Shown piece after piece: positions 42,801-53,933 of a stretch of DNA of 64,000 nt (within the stretch, counting starts at the first letter, position 1; each line of letters begins with the position of its first letter). Position numbers and translations under genes: made by a program. Origin of the DNA: Aquarana catesbeiana (Eukaryota > Chordata > Amphibia > Anura > Ranidae); assembly GCF_042186555.1 (NCBI RefSeq), contig NC_133327.1, positions 332,244,626 to 332,308,625 on the forward strand, in the 5' to 3' direction. The notes below the pieces were generated by a model, which did not search any database, was not told the DNA's origin, and saw only the letters and a list, made by a program, of their open reading frames with translations.

Positions 42801-43785
42801 TCATTGAAGTTTTAGCACAGTCATTTCCCACATACTCACTAACACATGAATATGCCTTGATCTAAACCATTCCATTGTAGCTCTGGCTGTATGTTTAGGG
42901 TCGTTGTCCTGCTGGAAGGTGAACCTTGGCCCCAGTCTCAAGTCTTTTGCAGACTCTAACAGGTTTTTTTCTAAGATTGCCCTGTACTTGGTGCCATCTA
43001 TCTTCCCATCAAATCTGACCAACTTCTCTGTCCCTGCTGAAGAAAAGCATCCCTACAACATGATGCTGCCACCACCATGTTTCACGGTGGGGTTGGTGTG
43101 TTCAGAGTGATGTGCAGTGTTGGTTTTCCTCCACACATATCGTTTTTTGCTTTTAGGCCAAAAAGTTCAATTTTGGTCTCATCTGAGCAGAGCACCTTCT
43201 TCCACATGTTTGCTGTGTCCCCCACACCACAGCTTCTTACAAACTGCAAACTGGCTATCTTTAAACAATGGCTTTCTTCTTGTCACTCTTCCATAAAGGC
43301 CAGATTTGTAGAGTGCACGACTAATAATTGTCCTGTAGATAGATTCTACCACCTGAGCTGTGGTAGATCCTCCAGAGATGCCATGTGCCTCTTGGCTGCT
43401 TCTCTGATTAATGCTCTCCTTGCCTGACCTGTCAGTTTAGGTGGATGGCCAGATCTTGGTTGTTTGCAGTTGTGCCATACTCTTTCCATTTTTTTTATTT
43501 TTTATTATTATTTATTTATTTATTTATTATTTTTTATTTTTTATTTTTTTTTTTTATTAAATAATTTTTATTGTTTTCACAAGTTTAAAAACATACGTTT
43601 AAACAATACATTCAAAAAGAGAAAAAAAAAATGTTCCATTTTGGGATGATGGATAGAACAGTGCTCCGTGAGATGTTTAAAGCTTTGGATATTTTTTTTT
43701 ATAACCTAACCCTGCTTTAAACTTCTCCACAACTTTATCCCTGACCTGTCTGGTGTGTTCCCTGGCCTTCATGATGCTGTTTGTT
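42801..43785 (-). pseudogene. Tc1-like transposase (interrupted and truncated)
   Basis: DDE transposase for cut-and-paste movement at TA. The frame begins near 43770 with MKAREHTRQVRDKVVEKFKA, the helix-turn-helix N-terminus. It is interrupted by the 43493-43633 insertion. It resumes with RPPKLTGQARRALI-type text, SDETKIELFGLKAK with the first catalytic Asp (about 43160), and RFTFQQDNDPKHTA with the second Asp (about 42887-42915). Text stops after ARATMEWF, before the DLNPIE block with the catalytic Glu. In-frame stops occur in several places, for example after LNTPTPP. It is dead by truncation and insertion. Confidence 0.85.
43493..43633 (-). mobile_element. Very short retroposed LINE 3' end nested in Tc1
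   Basis: Flanked by TTCCATTTT at 43484-43492 and 43634-43642, an exact 9-bp target duplication. The insert is a long T/TTTA-rich tail (minus-strand poly(A)) plus about 70 bp of 3' UTR containing AATTTTTATTGTTTTCACAA. This resembles the L1-type LINE end at 14197-14222. It is an extreme 5' truncation. Confidence 0.8.
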
Positions 43786-44147
43786 CACTAAGGTTCTCTA
43801 CTAAACCTCTGAAGGCTTCACAGAACAGCTGTATTTATACTGATATTAAATTACACACAGGTGGACTCTACTAATTAGGTGACTTCTGAAGGCAATTGGT
43901 TCCACTAGATTTTACTTAGGGGTATTAGAGTAAAGGGGCTGAATACAAATGCACATCATACTTTCAGATATTTATTTGTAAAAAATGTTGAAAACCATTT
44001 ATAATTTTCTTTCCACTTCACAATAATGTGCCACTTTGTGTTGGTCTATCACATAAAATCCCAATAAAATAAATTTTCATTTTTGGTTGTAACATGACAA
44101 AATGTGGAAAATCTCAAGGGGTATGAATAATTTTTCAAGGCACTGTA

Positions 44148-44977
44148 TCAGTGCGTTACTGTACGTTTAACACAGTATATATCCGTGCCTTACTGTATGT
44201 TTAACGCAGTATATATCCGTGCATTACTGCATGTTTAACGCAGTATATATCAGTGCATTACTGCAGGTTTAACGCAGTATATATCAGTGCATTACTGCAG
44301 GTTTAACGCAGTATAGTTGAGTGCCTTTCTGCACGTTTAACACAGTATATATAAGTGTGATACTGTATGTTTAACGCAATATATATTAGTGCATTACTGC
44401 ACATTTAATTCAGTATATTTGAGTGCCTTACTGCAGTTTAATGCAGCATATATCAATGTGTTACTGTATGTTTAACACAGTATATATCCTTGCATTACTG
44501 TACATTTAACGCAGTATATATCAGTGCATTACTGCACATTTAATGCACTATATATCAGTGCATTATGGCACATCTAACACAGTATATTTGAGTGCATTAC
44601 TGTAAGTTTAATGTAGTATATATCTGTGCATTACTGCATGTTTAACGCAGTGTATATACATGCGTTACTGCACGTTTGACGCAGTATAAATCAGTGCATT
44701 ACTGCACATTTAACGTATTATATATCAGTGCATTACTGCATCTGTAACACAGTATATATCAGTGCATTACTGCATGCTTAATGCAGTATATATCAGTGCA
44801 TTACTGCATCCTTAATATAGTATAAATCAGCGTGTTACTGTACGTTTATGCAGTATATTTGAGTGCATTACTGCATGTTTAACACAGTATATTTCAGTGC
44901 GTTAGGGCATGTTTACCACAGTATATTGCAGTGCCTCAGTGCAGTTTTACTGCAGTTTATATTAGTATGTCAGTGGA
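44148..44977. repeat. 34-bp minisatellite, about 24 copies
   Basis: Units begin CAGTATATATCAGTGCATTA and continue with CTGCA(T/C)GTTTAACG. They repeat with point changes for about 830 bp. The array begins directly at the Tc1 terminal repeat (44147) and fades into unique DNA after about 44977. Some units carry TTTGAG in place of TATCAG, suggesting higher-order variants. Confidence 0.92.
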
Positions 44978-45029
44978 GTGTGTCTGTGTACTGATTACTC
45001 AAGTTAAAGTACAAAAAACACCACTTTCC

Positions 45030-45790
45030 ATTGATTAAAGTGCATCCACGTACACATTTCCACATCTTTATTACTTTTTGTTTGTTACATTTTGTTAATA
45101 ACCCCCCTCATCATGGGAGGCCAACAATGAGAGACAGTTGTTCCCATGGCACTGTGAGCGGGCCAGCAGCAAGCAAAGGTAGACGTGGTCTGTCCTCAGG
45201 CAGGGCATCATTTCCTCTGTTTAGTGATGTTGCCCGTGCCATCCAGCCACAGCATGCAGAGGAGGTGGTGGACTGGCTTACTAAACCATCATCATCCTCC
45301 TCATCCTCCGTCACCCAAACAGAGACTAGTGCACAGACCACTGCAGCTGCCAGAGTGGCTTATTCTGCCTCCTTGTCCACAGCTATTCCTGCGATCACAG
45401 ATCACACAAAATGGAACAAACTTACGCATTTCGCACTACAAGGAGTGCTTAGTCACAGCTATGACTAAGCACTCCTTGTAGTGTGAAACGCGTAAGATTT
45501 GTTCCACTTTGCTGTGACCTGTATTTTGTATTTTGTTATTGAATAAAGGCAAATATTTTTGGAGTGCGGCTGTCCAGAATTTCTTTGATGTCTAGCCTCC
45601 ACAAACTTGCAGTGCATTGGCTCCCTCATTCTTCATAGCCTGTGAAAGAACCTGAGAATACCTGGCATCAAGGAGAAGGTTCACTATTGGTTGGCAACAC
45701 TCCTTGACCACCGTTACAAGGAGAAAGTCTTGGAATTCATCCCGTCCCCACAGAGGAAGCATAAGATTAAATCTCTTGAGGACACCTTAA
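45030..45790 (+). pseudogene. Possible hAT-type transposase scraps split by a hairpin element
   Basis: The 145-codon frame at 45031-45468 includes SHGTVSGPAASKGRRGLSSG and QPQHAEEVVDWLTKPSSSSS, with no domain I can name. After the hairpin repeat at 45412-45590, KEKVHYWLATLLDHRYKEKV (about 45680-45730) resembles the hAT transposase block LATLLDPRYK. The frame after it ends in SLEDTLKRSLCNAF. These may be two parts of one decayed hAT element or unrelated. The N-terminal assignment is weak, and the serine run is coded by TCA/TCC repeats. Confidence 0.3.
45412..45506. repeat. Long hairpin with GAAACGCG core
   Basis: TGGAACAAACTTACGCATTT and onward to 45454 is mirrored by the arm ending AAATCTTACGCG...TTGTTCCA at 45506, leaving a ~10-nt CACAGCTATG loop. 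Stem text includes GCACTACAAGGAGTGCTTAG. Downstream AATAAAGGC (45542) and GGAGTGCGGCTGTCC look like the rest of an interspersed frog repeat. Confidence 0.8.
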
Positions 45791-45799
45791 AGAGGAGTT

Positions 45800-46218
45800 T
45801 ATGTAATGCTTTTCCCGAACTCTGGTAGGTTACAGTCTGGTGGAAAAAATCTTTTTGAGGCTTCTGTTGGTCAGGTGAGGAGCAGTGGAGAAGGGGGCCG
45901 CCTCAGTGATGCCTTTCAACATTTTTCCTCGGCGCCCAGGGCTCTCAGCTTCCAAATTCTATCAGCAGCGTCTTCATCATATGGTGGGGGATTATCTAGG
46001 GGCAAAAACAGATATGGAGAGCTTTCCAGCTGGACGATCCACTGGGTTACTGAGTCATGAGAACAGACCACTGTCCTTCATCGTATCTATCATACCCTGA
46101 TTAGATTGGCCCTATATCAGCATGACCACAATGCTCTTTGTCCTATGTGCACTCTTATTCCAGGTACTTTTTATCACTTGTTATGGGCCTGTCCTATTAT
46201 TGAGGGGTTCTGGACATA
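45800..46218 (+). pseudogene. L1-type ORF2 C-terminal fragment
   Basis: The plus strand encodes RAPRALSSKFYQQRLHHMVG and HENRPLSFI-type text (two frames, 45880-46090). HRIYHTLIRLALYQHDHNAL and CPMCTLIPGTFYHLLWACP then follow with IIEGFW (46072-46218). The CPMC...GTFYHLLWAC block is the CX2CX8HX4C knuckle-like motif near the end of L1-type ORF2 proteins. A stop follows directly at W-T-stop. No tail or duplication was found. Confidence 0.65.
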
Positions 46219-47867
46219 GGTGGTGAAGTTTCTACATGTATAAAATACAAGGACTAATGCGCAAAACCACAACCTCATACACAATAAAATCTAAATGCTA
46301 AAATGCGATACTAGATAGAGAAGCTGCCAACATGAATGGGTGCACTCAACACCTAAATACACAAAATAAATATTGCAAGGTATGTGGCGCTAATCTACCC
46401 TCCTGTCCCACACTGTGGATAGTAAAGGGACTACTAGAAATGACCGTCAGTGTGTCTAAAGAATTTCTAATCCAGAAGATAATGATAGCACAATACAGGA
46501 CAATGTGGAAATGACAATACGTAATAATATAAAGCCCCACCACACCACCTGATGTAAAGAATAATAAAGTGACTAGTGCACAATGGATAAACAGATATAA
46601 AAGAACCAACAAAATAACACGTGTCGCAAAATAATTTCCAAATGAAAGCAAGATGTAGATGAATAAAAAAGTGGCTGGTGCACAATGAAAAATCTAGTGC
46701 AAAGAATCATCAAATAGCATGTATAACAAAATATATCCAAATGAATGACATCAAAAAAGGCTGTCAGTACAGCCCACACCACTAACTAAAATCCAGTACT
46801 GAATATATAACTAATAAAAGTGTGGAGATCCTAAAACAGTGCACATAACACCTCAAACCCAGCGATAAATAAAAATGCAAAGAAATGTCATAAGTGATAA
46901 TATGCAACTGAAGATGAGGAAAATAACTTTCCGCAGCAATACATATAGAAAAATATAGTGACAAAAGTGCAAAAAATATTAATGAATATAAAATAATGAA
47001 AGTTCAAAAACGTGACAATAGTGCAATAGAAAGTCCGCACCGATGCTATTGTCATACAAAACAGTGACTTCTGGTGTTCACACAAAAGAAAAGTCAATGT
47101 ATAAAGTGCATATAACAGTGCTTAGTGCTGTTCTTCTTAAATTCTTCTGGTGCACACACCAATTGTTCCCCCCAGCCTCTCAGCTCTAGTAGCGGCCCCC
47201 AAATGGGCCGAGTAAGGCAGATGGATAATGCTCAGGTGGAGGGGTTCCTGCAGTGGTAGTCCTTTCTTGGGGGATGTCCGTGGATCTGTCTATTCGTCTC
47301 ACCTCTCGCCTCTCACAGCACTCCCACAGCGGTAGTTAAAACGAAAGGAGAAACTCCCATAGTGTAGCAGTTTAAAGATGAAATTTATTTAGCAATGTAG
47401 TGACTTACAGAGAAAATAAAAACAAGCAGTAAAAACCGTGTAGTAACTTCCGGGTTCGGCCGTCCCCGTGAAGCGTCGGCACCTGGCTCCTCCTACCCTG
47501 ACGTGTTGCGTCACACCACGTGACTTTCTCAAAGGGATGAGGAGTCCGGTGCCTGCTAGCCAGTTAAAATAGCCGCCGCTGTAATGGCAACGGCATGTAC
47601 AAACATTCAAGGCAGTTCTCCGTACAGGTAGAAGACACTAAGTACAGCGCAATATATTGATGCAAGTTGATAATACATGATCAGTAAATCTAAATTATAA
47701 TCAATGGTATAGCAAGACAAACTCAAATAAAATATTCTTATCCCATTGACGTGTAAATTTCTGCAATTAATCCACCACCAACGCCATCTGGTGGGGACTA
47801 ATAAAAATTCACCCAGCAATGCAACATAGCTAGGGAAAAAAAGGGGATCATCTGGGTCCCAGATGTC
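46219..47867. other. Unassigned repeat-like stretch with tandem ~110-bp units
   Basis: Around 46556-46745 the strings AGTG(A/G)CT(A/G)GTGCACAATG and AATGA...CATC recur with a ~110-bp period (two to three units). From 47390 to 47590 GC-richer sequence includes CGTCACACCACGTGACTTTC, resembling a common anuran interspersed repeat with a CACGTG core. No coding region is supported. Confidence 0.45.
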
Positions 47868-48147
47868 AATCATCTGGGACCCATTACAGGTCCCAGGTGA
47901 CTGAGCGGCCAATCACGGCGCGCATGTGCAGTGGGTGCCAGGCTGTGAGGTCACAGCCCGGCGCCCACAGTTGCAATGCCGGCGCCGCTGAACGGAGGGG
48001 GAGACAAGAGGGGCTTCGATCCCCCCGCATCGCTGGACCCTGGGACAGGTAAGTGTCCAATTAAAAGTCAGCAGCTGCAGTATTTGTAGCTGCTGACTTT
48101 TAATTTTTTTTTTTTTTACTGGACCCCCTGGGTGGAACTCCTCTTTA
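47868..48147. mobile_element. TTAA-type foldback repeat (right end recognisable)
   Basis: The right border reads GGTGGAACTCCTCTTTAA, a TTAA-terminated end. Inside lie GGGTCCCAGATG/CATCTGGGACCC (about 47853-47884) and a hairpin at 48059-48105. The left TTAA end was not located. Confidence 0.5.
48059..48105. repeat. Hairpin, 20-bp stem
   Basis: AATTAAAAGTCAGCAGCTGC is mirrored by GCTGCTGACTTTTAATT after a short AGTATTTGTA loop region. It is part of the TTAA-type repeat around it. Confidence 0.8.
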
Positions 48148-48747
48148 AGAGGACACACCCAACTACATGGCTCACACTGCTCACATCATGTTGGACAGTT
48201 GTGCGGCGGGATTTGTCTCCTATGTGAATTGCAACAGGCAGGTTTTTCTCCTTTTTTGGTTGAAATAAAAACAAGTATGCTAGGTCTTTTTTTGTCATTT
48301 GGTTTCTATTGCTGATGATATTGTTTGCTACCGCAGATCCCATGGATCTCTGTTGGCGTCACCTGGCCCTGCCTGTCGGCCCTTCCTCTCTGTTGGCACC
48401 CCATGTGTTTTTAAGAATTTCTCACAGGCTTTATTCTTACATGTGATTCTTGACTATATCCCTGAGTAAGTGATGAACATAATGTTTAAAATTTCATATT
48501 GGTATCTGTATTGTAAATGTGTTTTGATGAGTGTCCATTTTTGAATGCCAAGATTCCAGGACTGTTCCTGAAGAAGAAATGCATTGGAACTGGAACAACA
48601 TTATTTGGACCATAGCAAATTTCTGAGCCTATGCTGTATTAAAGGGTTCTGCATTACATCATATGGTCAATTAGCAGTTTGAGCTTTTGGCTATTGTTCA
48701 CATTTTAACTATGAGCCTGTGTTTTCTATGTGTTTTTAGCTCAATGT

Positions 48748-49801
48748 TTAACTACCTCAATACTGGGCACTTCCAACCCCTTTCTGCCCAGGCAAATTCT
48801 CAGCTTTCAGCGTTATCATACTTTGAATGACAATTGCGCGGTCATGCAATGCTGTACCCAAATACATTTTTTATAATCTCTTCCCACAAATAGAGGTTTC
48901 TTTTGGTGGTATTTAATCACTTCTGGGTTTTTAATATTTTTGCTAAAAAAAAAGAAAGACTGAAAATTTTGAAAAAAATACGTTTTCTTAGTTTCTTCAG
49001 AAAATCTTGTAAATAAGTAATTTTTCTCCTTCACTGATGTGCGCTGATGAGGCTGCACTGATGGGCAGTGATGAGGCAGCATTGATGGTCACTGCTGAGG
49101 TGGCACTGAAGGGCACTGATGGGGTGGCACTGATGAGGAGGCACTAATTTGCAGCACTGATGGGCACTGATAGGTGGCACTGATATGCAGCACTGAGGAG
49201 CACTGATAGGCAGCACTAATGGGCACTGATAGGTGGCACTGATGGGCAGCACCGATGGGTGGCACTGATGGGCAGGCACTGATGGGCAGCAGTGATTGGC
49301 ATCACTGATTGACACAGATTGGCCTCACTGATTGGCACAAATTGGCATCACTGACGGGCACAGACTGGCATCACAGATGGGCACAGAATGGCATCACTGA
49401 TGGACACTGTTGGGGCTGCAATGTAATCAGGGAACTGATGAACAGTGCCCCGATTACCTATACAGGTCTCCCCTATGAGAAGATGCAGCTGATTGGCTCT
49501 CCTCTCCTCACACTCTGTCAGTGTGAGGCGAGGAGAGTCCGATAAACGACATCTCCTTGTTCACATGTGATCAGCTGTGATTGGACACAGGTGATCACAT
49601 GGTTAAAGAGCCACGGTCGTGGCTCTTTCTCAAGATCGGGGTTGCGATGTGTCCCAGGGACACAGTGCTTCCACGATCGCTGCACTGCGACCCCCCTGCA
49701 GGCACGCATTTACGGCAAGACAAGTCATTTGATGTTGGCCCACAACAAGAGAGCATCCCGCCCACTTTCATTTGTCTATACAGTGGGCGGGAGGCAGTTA
49801 A
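48748..49801 (+). mobile_element. TTAA-family element containing a minisatellite
   Basis: TTAACTACCTCAATACTGGG at 48748 and GGGCGGGAGGCAGTTAA ending at 49801; the ends are imperfect inverted repeats (TTAACTACCT against TTAACTGCCT). The left half resembles the other TTAA elements (for example GAGGTTTCTTTTGGTGGTAT). 1054 bp, non-coding. Confidence 0.8.
49035..49415. repeat. CACTGATGGGCA-type minisatellite
   Basis: Short units such as GGCACTGATGGGCAGCACTG recur irregularly, with 10- and 20-22-bp spacings, for about 380 bp. They form the middle of the TTAA element. Reverse-strand frames read as repeated Cys/His/Pro text and are artefacts. Confidence 0.9.
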
Positions 49802-50078
49802 TAAAGTAGTTCTTTTTTAGAATCATGTGTGTGTTTTTGCCGTTTAACATTCCTGCCACCCTACAATTTTTTTTATCTTGTCTTCTTATTGTTAGTCAGT
49901 TATATCTACCAAAGCTGCTCTTCCTGAAGAAACAGGCTCTGTCCTGTGAAACACGTTGAAGAAACAGTGAAGATTCTACAAATGACATTTTCCATTCTGA
50001 AATTACATTACAGAGGGAATGATGAAATTGGGATATTGTGATAACATTAGTCATGCTGTAACTGTCTATATAAAGCTT

Positions 50079-51518
50079 TTAACCACTTCCCCCGGGTTAA
50101 TGTCATATGACGTCAGGGACTTGAAGTGAAGATATCTGGATGATGCCTGCAGCTACAGTCATCACCCAGGTATTTTTTTTTCAGCCGGCTATTCCCTGCA
50201 ATATGAAAGTCATCATAGTGGTTGTTTAGCCCCTTGGCCAGGTGGTGGGAGGGGATGTCTGTTTACCTTAGAGCTGGCCAGAGACCATCTCTATAACCCT
50301 CGGAGGCCGGAAGCAACATCATGACATCACTTAAGGCATCAGCAGATGTAAATACTGCCCTTTTTATCAGCTGGAAAGCCTGAGATTGTTTTTTTTTTAA
50401 TATATTTCTAGCATAGAGGAGATGTGGGGACTTATAGACCCCAGATCTCTCTGTAAAGAGGACCTGTAATGCCCTATTCCTATTGCAAGGGTTGTTTACA
50501 TAAAGTGATAAAACAATAAAAGTTAAAAGGTTAAGTGTAAAAAAAAAAATAATTAAACAATAAAAAAAAAAACCCTTCCCCTCGTGGTCACACGCAGAAG
50601 CGAATGCTTAAGCAGGAAACTCCCACATATGTAAACTGCGTTTAAACCACACATGTTTGATATCACCTTGAACGTTAGAGCAAGAGCAATAATTATAGCA
50701 CAAGACCTTCTCTGTAATTCTAAATTGGTAACCTGTACATTTTTTTAAAAAGTAGCCTATGGAGATTTTTATGTACCGAAGTTTGCCGCCATTCCACGAG
50801 TGTGTCCAAATTTAAAGCGTGACATGTTCGGTATCTATTTACTCGGCGTAACATCATCTTTCACATTATACCAAAAAATTGGGCTAAATATTGTTTTTTT
50901 TTTATTAAAGGGGATGTAAACCTGATTCATGAAATTTGACCTGGGCCCATATATCTGCAGTGTTTACTTATCTCTCTCCAAACAACTAAGTTTTGTGTGT
51001 TTCTGCTGTTTCATTGCTCTGTTATCAGCATGATAACTTCTGACAAGTTCTCCGTTAACTGAGATGAAATTTGTGGTGGGGAAGGTTTGCTATAAATAGA
51101 TCAGCAGATAGATTGTCTTGTCACAACACAGCTCTGCACATTCCTTCCTTCTTCTACCCATGTGGAGGGGAGGGTGTGCCTTTTCTCCAATCAGCTGTTA
51201 CACAGTGTATGCCAAGAATCCCCTCCTACTGCTGAATGAGGAAGTAAAAATTCTAACCCGAAGAATATAACAAGTTGAAGACAGCAGATATGCATGTAAA
51301 ACTTATGTAGGGAGATTTGTTTCATCCCTGTGTATCATCTGAGGCTGTTCACTTCACTGGGTATATGTAAGGGTTTACATCCACTTTACGTGTTTTATCT
51401 TCCCAAAAGTTGCGTTTAAAATGTTTAGGGGTTCTAAGTAATTTTCTAGCAAAAAAAAAAAATACTTTTTACATGTAGGAGAGAAATGCCAGAATCATCT
51501 TGGGTGGCAAGTGGTTAA
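50079..51518 (+). mobile_element. TTAA-family element carrying a nested TTAA element
   Basis: TTAACCACTTCCCCCGGGTT at 50079 and GGTGGCAAGTGGTTAA ending at 51518. Its right half resembles 9775-10790 of the large composite (TAGACCCCAGATCTC, TCTAAATTGGTAACCTGTA, GGGGTTCTAAGTAATTTTCT). A second element occupies 50905-51388. Removing it leaves about 0.96 kb. Confidence 0.8.
50905..51388. mobile_element. Nested TTAA MITE
   Basis: TTAAAGGGGATGTAAACCTG at 50905 pairs with GGGTTTACATCCACTTTA ending at 51388; the right TTAA has decayed to TTTA. About 484 bp, non-coding, inserted in the element 50079-51518. Confidence 0.75.
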
Positions 51519-51969
51519 ATTGCACAGTGTTTTCTACATGTGCAATCTACTCCCTTCTATGGGTTTTTTTTGGTGTTGTGCTGTGAAAGTTCTATTTAGT
51601 CTAGTTTTTTGAGGGTTTTTTCATGCAAAAAAGAAAAAAAATGTGACACTTACAATCCAGAAATCAGCTCTGAGCTCTAAGTTTTCTTAGCTAGGCAGAA
51701 AACCTGGTGGGATTAGCGCCAGCCTCTGCACTGACCTTTATAAACAAAATAAATATGGAATGTTCAGAGGAATCCCCTCTCAGCTGCCTTCTTCCATAAA
51801 GTTCTTCCATCAGCCTTCTTCCCGGCTATTTTGGGATGGTCTGAAACACATTACTGGTAAGTTGTTAAGAACATAGTGACCTCTAGTGGCAGAAAACAGC
51901 CTGTGTGGAATGATAAGCAATTCTGCTGCATAACAGGTGAATAATGTATGCTAGCATTGTAAAACGAAT
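51519..51969. other. Unassigned stretch
   Basis: No feature recognised apart from an A-rich run at about 51635. Confidence 0.4.
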
Positions 51970-52400
51970 GCCCTGTACACACGGTCGGACATTGATCGGA
52001 CATTCTGACAACAAAATCTATGGATTTTTTCCGACGGATGTTGGTTCAAACTTGTCTTGCATACACACGGTCACACAAAGTTGTCGGAAAATCCGATCAT
52101 TCTGAATGTGGTGACGTAAAACACGTACATCGGGACTATAAACGGGGCAGTAGCCAATAGCTTTCATCTCTTAATTTATTCTGAGCATGCGTGGCACTTT
52201 GTCCATCGGATTTGAGTATACACGATCAGAATTTCCAACAACGGATTTTGTTGTCGGAAAATTTTATAGCAAGCTCTAAAACTTTGTGTGTCGGAAATTC
52301 CGATGGAAAATGTGTGATGGAGCCTACACATGGTCGGAATTTCCGATAACAAGATCCTATCACACATTTTCCATCGGCAAATCCGACCGTGTGTACGGGC
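51970..52400. mobile_element. Palindromic MITE of the CCGACCGTGTGTACGGG family (copy 2, both ends)
   Basis: Ends GCCCTGTACACACGGTCGGA and TCCGACCGTGTGTACGGGC are inverted repeats. Inside, TTGTTGTCGGAAAATTTTAT, TGTCGGAAATTCCGATGG and TTTTCCATCGG create further palindromes. The central and right portions match the degraded copy at 780-1080. Non-coding. Confidence 0.85.
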
Positions 52401-53687
52401 CATAACAGTTCTGTGGCAAATGTACAAAACAGGCAGAATAGCAAATATATCTGAAGTGACTACATATAAATGTCATACTGTGTGTGTATACACAAATCAA
52501 CTTTTTTAAAATTCTGAGTAGTTATATTAAACTACAAACTTAAATCTAACATTTAATCAAATAACGAAAGGACGTGAATACTGCAGAACATTATTATGAA
52601 AACAAACCTCTTCAAGCACAGGTATTATACAACCCAACTATTTGAAGAATGATTGAACTCTGCTAGTCTTTGTTGCATAACCAGCTGAAAAAAACATGCT
52701 GAATAAAAAGCACCAATTATTTCAATGAATCTTGCAAAACAGCCATGAAAATGAAGGTGTCTTGTCTTGTACACACACACACACACACATCTTAGCCTAG
52801 CTAAATAGCAGATACCCGATGTACAGTATAGTGCTGTACCTTTCAATGTCTTTCCTGTTACACACTGGAGCATAGAAGTGTTATTTTATTTAGAACTCAA
52901 GTGTGATTGGTGCCATACTGTAATGACCTTAAGGAAAGGTTTGGTTTTTGAGGTTAAAATTAGAGTTGCTGTTCATGTTTGGGAAAAATCTAAATTTTCC
53001 CTGAATGTTACAAATTCTGTTCTAGAAAACTAGAACCAAACATGCGCTAAATGTTGATCGCAATGTATAGTTACAGTGAATGCACATAGCTGTAATTATA
53101 CACATTAAATTGCACATGAAGTTTTTTTTACAGTGGTAAGTGATAAACCAGCACAGAGCTAGTTTATAGTTTGGCAATGTATTGTCACTAAAATGATATA
53201 GAAAGCCCCCCACAGTAGTAATTAAAAAGAAAAACCTACATTGTGGGGTTCCCTTCAACTCTTGCTGTCATGAATGTAAGGCTTCTTTTGGAATAGAACT
53301 GCTCAAAGCTTGCAGGCTCAGTAAGCCTTGAAGTCCTCTGACTTTTCTTCTGCCATAAGCTAATGATTGCGTCAGCAACAGCAACTATGTGGCCATGAGC
53401 TTATAACAAACGGGTTCCATAGACTCTTCTTACTAAGGAATAGCTGTAATCAATGGTTGGCAAGCTGCTTTTTGCAGTCATTTATTAAAAATTCTCCAGA
53501 CTGTGCATCAGCAATTATCTCCCCTCTATGTATCCTGTGTGCCCTCTGATTCCTCCCTGTTGCTCACCCCTTCATTGTACCAACAAAAACAACTGTTTGT
53601 GGGGGGGGGGGGTTAAAAAGGCAATCACAGCAGGTCTCATGATTATGTCACAGCATTTCTATAGCAGTTGTTAACAAAGGTCCATAA
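52401..53687. other. Unassigned stretch
   Basis: No gene supported. A (CA)n run of about 19 bp lies at 52771-52789. A 12-bp G run lies at about 53601-53612. Confidence 0.4.
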
Positions 53688-53866
53688 TACAGTAAAAACT
53701 TGGATTGCGAGCATAATTAGTTCCAGAAACATGCTTGTAATCCAAAGCACTTGTATATCAAAGCAAGTTTCCCCTTAAGAAATAATGGAAACTCAAATGA
53801 TTCATTCCACAACCATTTATTCATAAGTCCTTCAGTTTATATTCCATATAAAAAGATTATAGCAGG
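53688..53866. mobile_element. Mariner-like MITE fragment
   Basis: Starts TACAGTAAAAACTTGGATTG and continues GCGAGCATAATTAGTTCCAG and AAGAAATAATGGAAACTCAA. I know this text as the end of a common vertebrate mariner-type non-autonomous repeat inserted at TA. The right end is missing at the LINE 5' boundary. Confidence 0.55.
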
Positions 53867-53933
53867 GGGCTAACTAAGGAGCTCTGTCGGACTAGCGGCC
53901 CTAACTCATCTCTCTGCACCGAATCAAGTGAGG

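Larger units (their letters stand above)
42800..44147 (-). mobile_element. Tc1-like transposon, 3'-truncated, with a nested LINE scrap
   Basis: The right border at 44147 ends CAAGGCACTGTA, the same terminal repeat as the solo fragment at 1745-1976. The transposase reads leftward from about 43780. The other terminal repeat and the last part of the gene are missing at about 42800. A 141-bp retroposed insertion with 9-bp duplications lies at 43493-43633. Confidence 0.85.

Noticed and set aside
44148..44977. CRISPR-like array (regular ~34-bp repeats)
   Set aside because: Units are directly tandem with no unique spacers, in vertebrate repeat context. It is a minisatellite.
45031..45468. 145-codon frame as a host gene exon
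   Set aside because: It ends inside a hairpin repeat and has a serine codon run and no splice or domain evidence. It is kept only as part of a possible hAT remnant.
49031..49315. Cys/His/Pro periodic minus-strand frame like a metal-binding repeat protein
   Set aside because: A direct translation of the CACTGATGGGCA minisatellite in a non-coding element.
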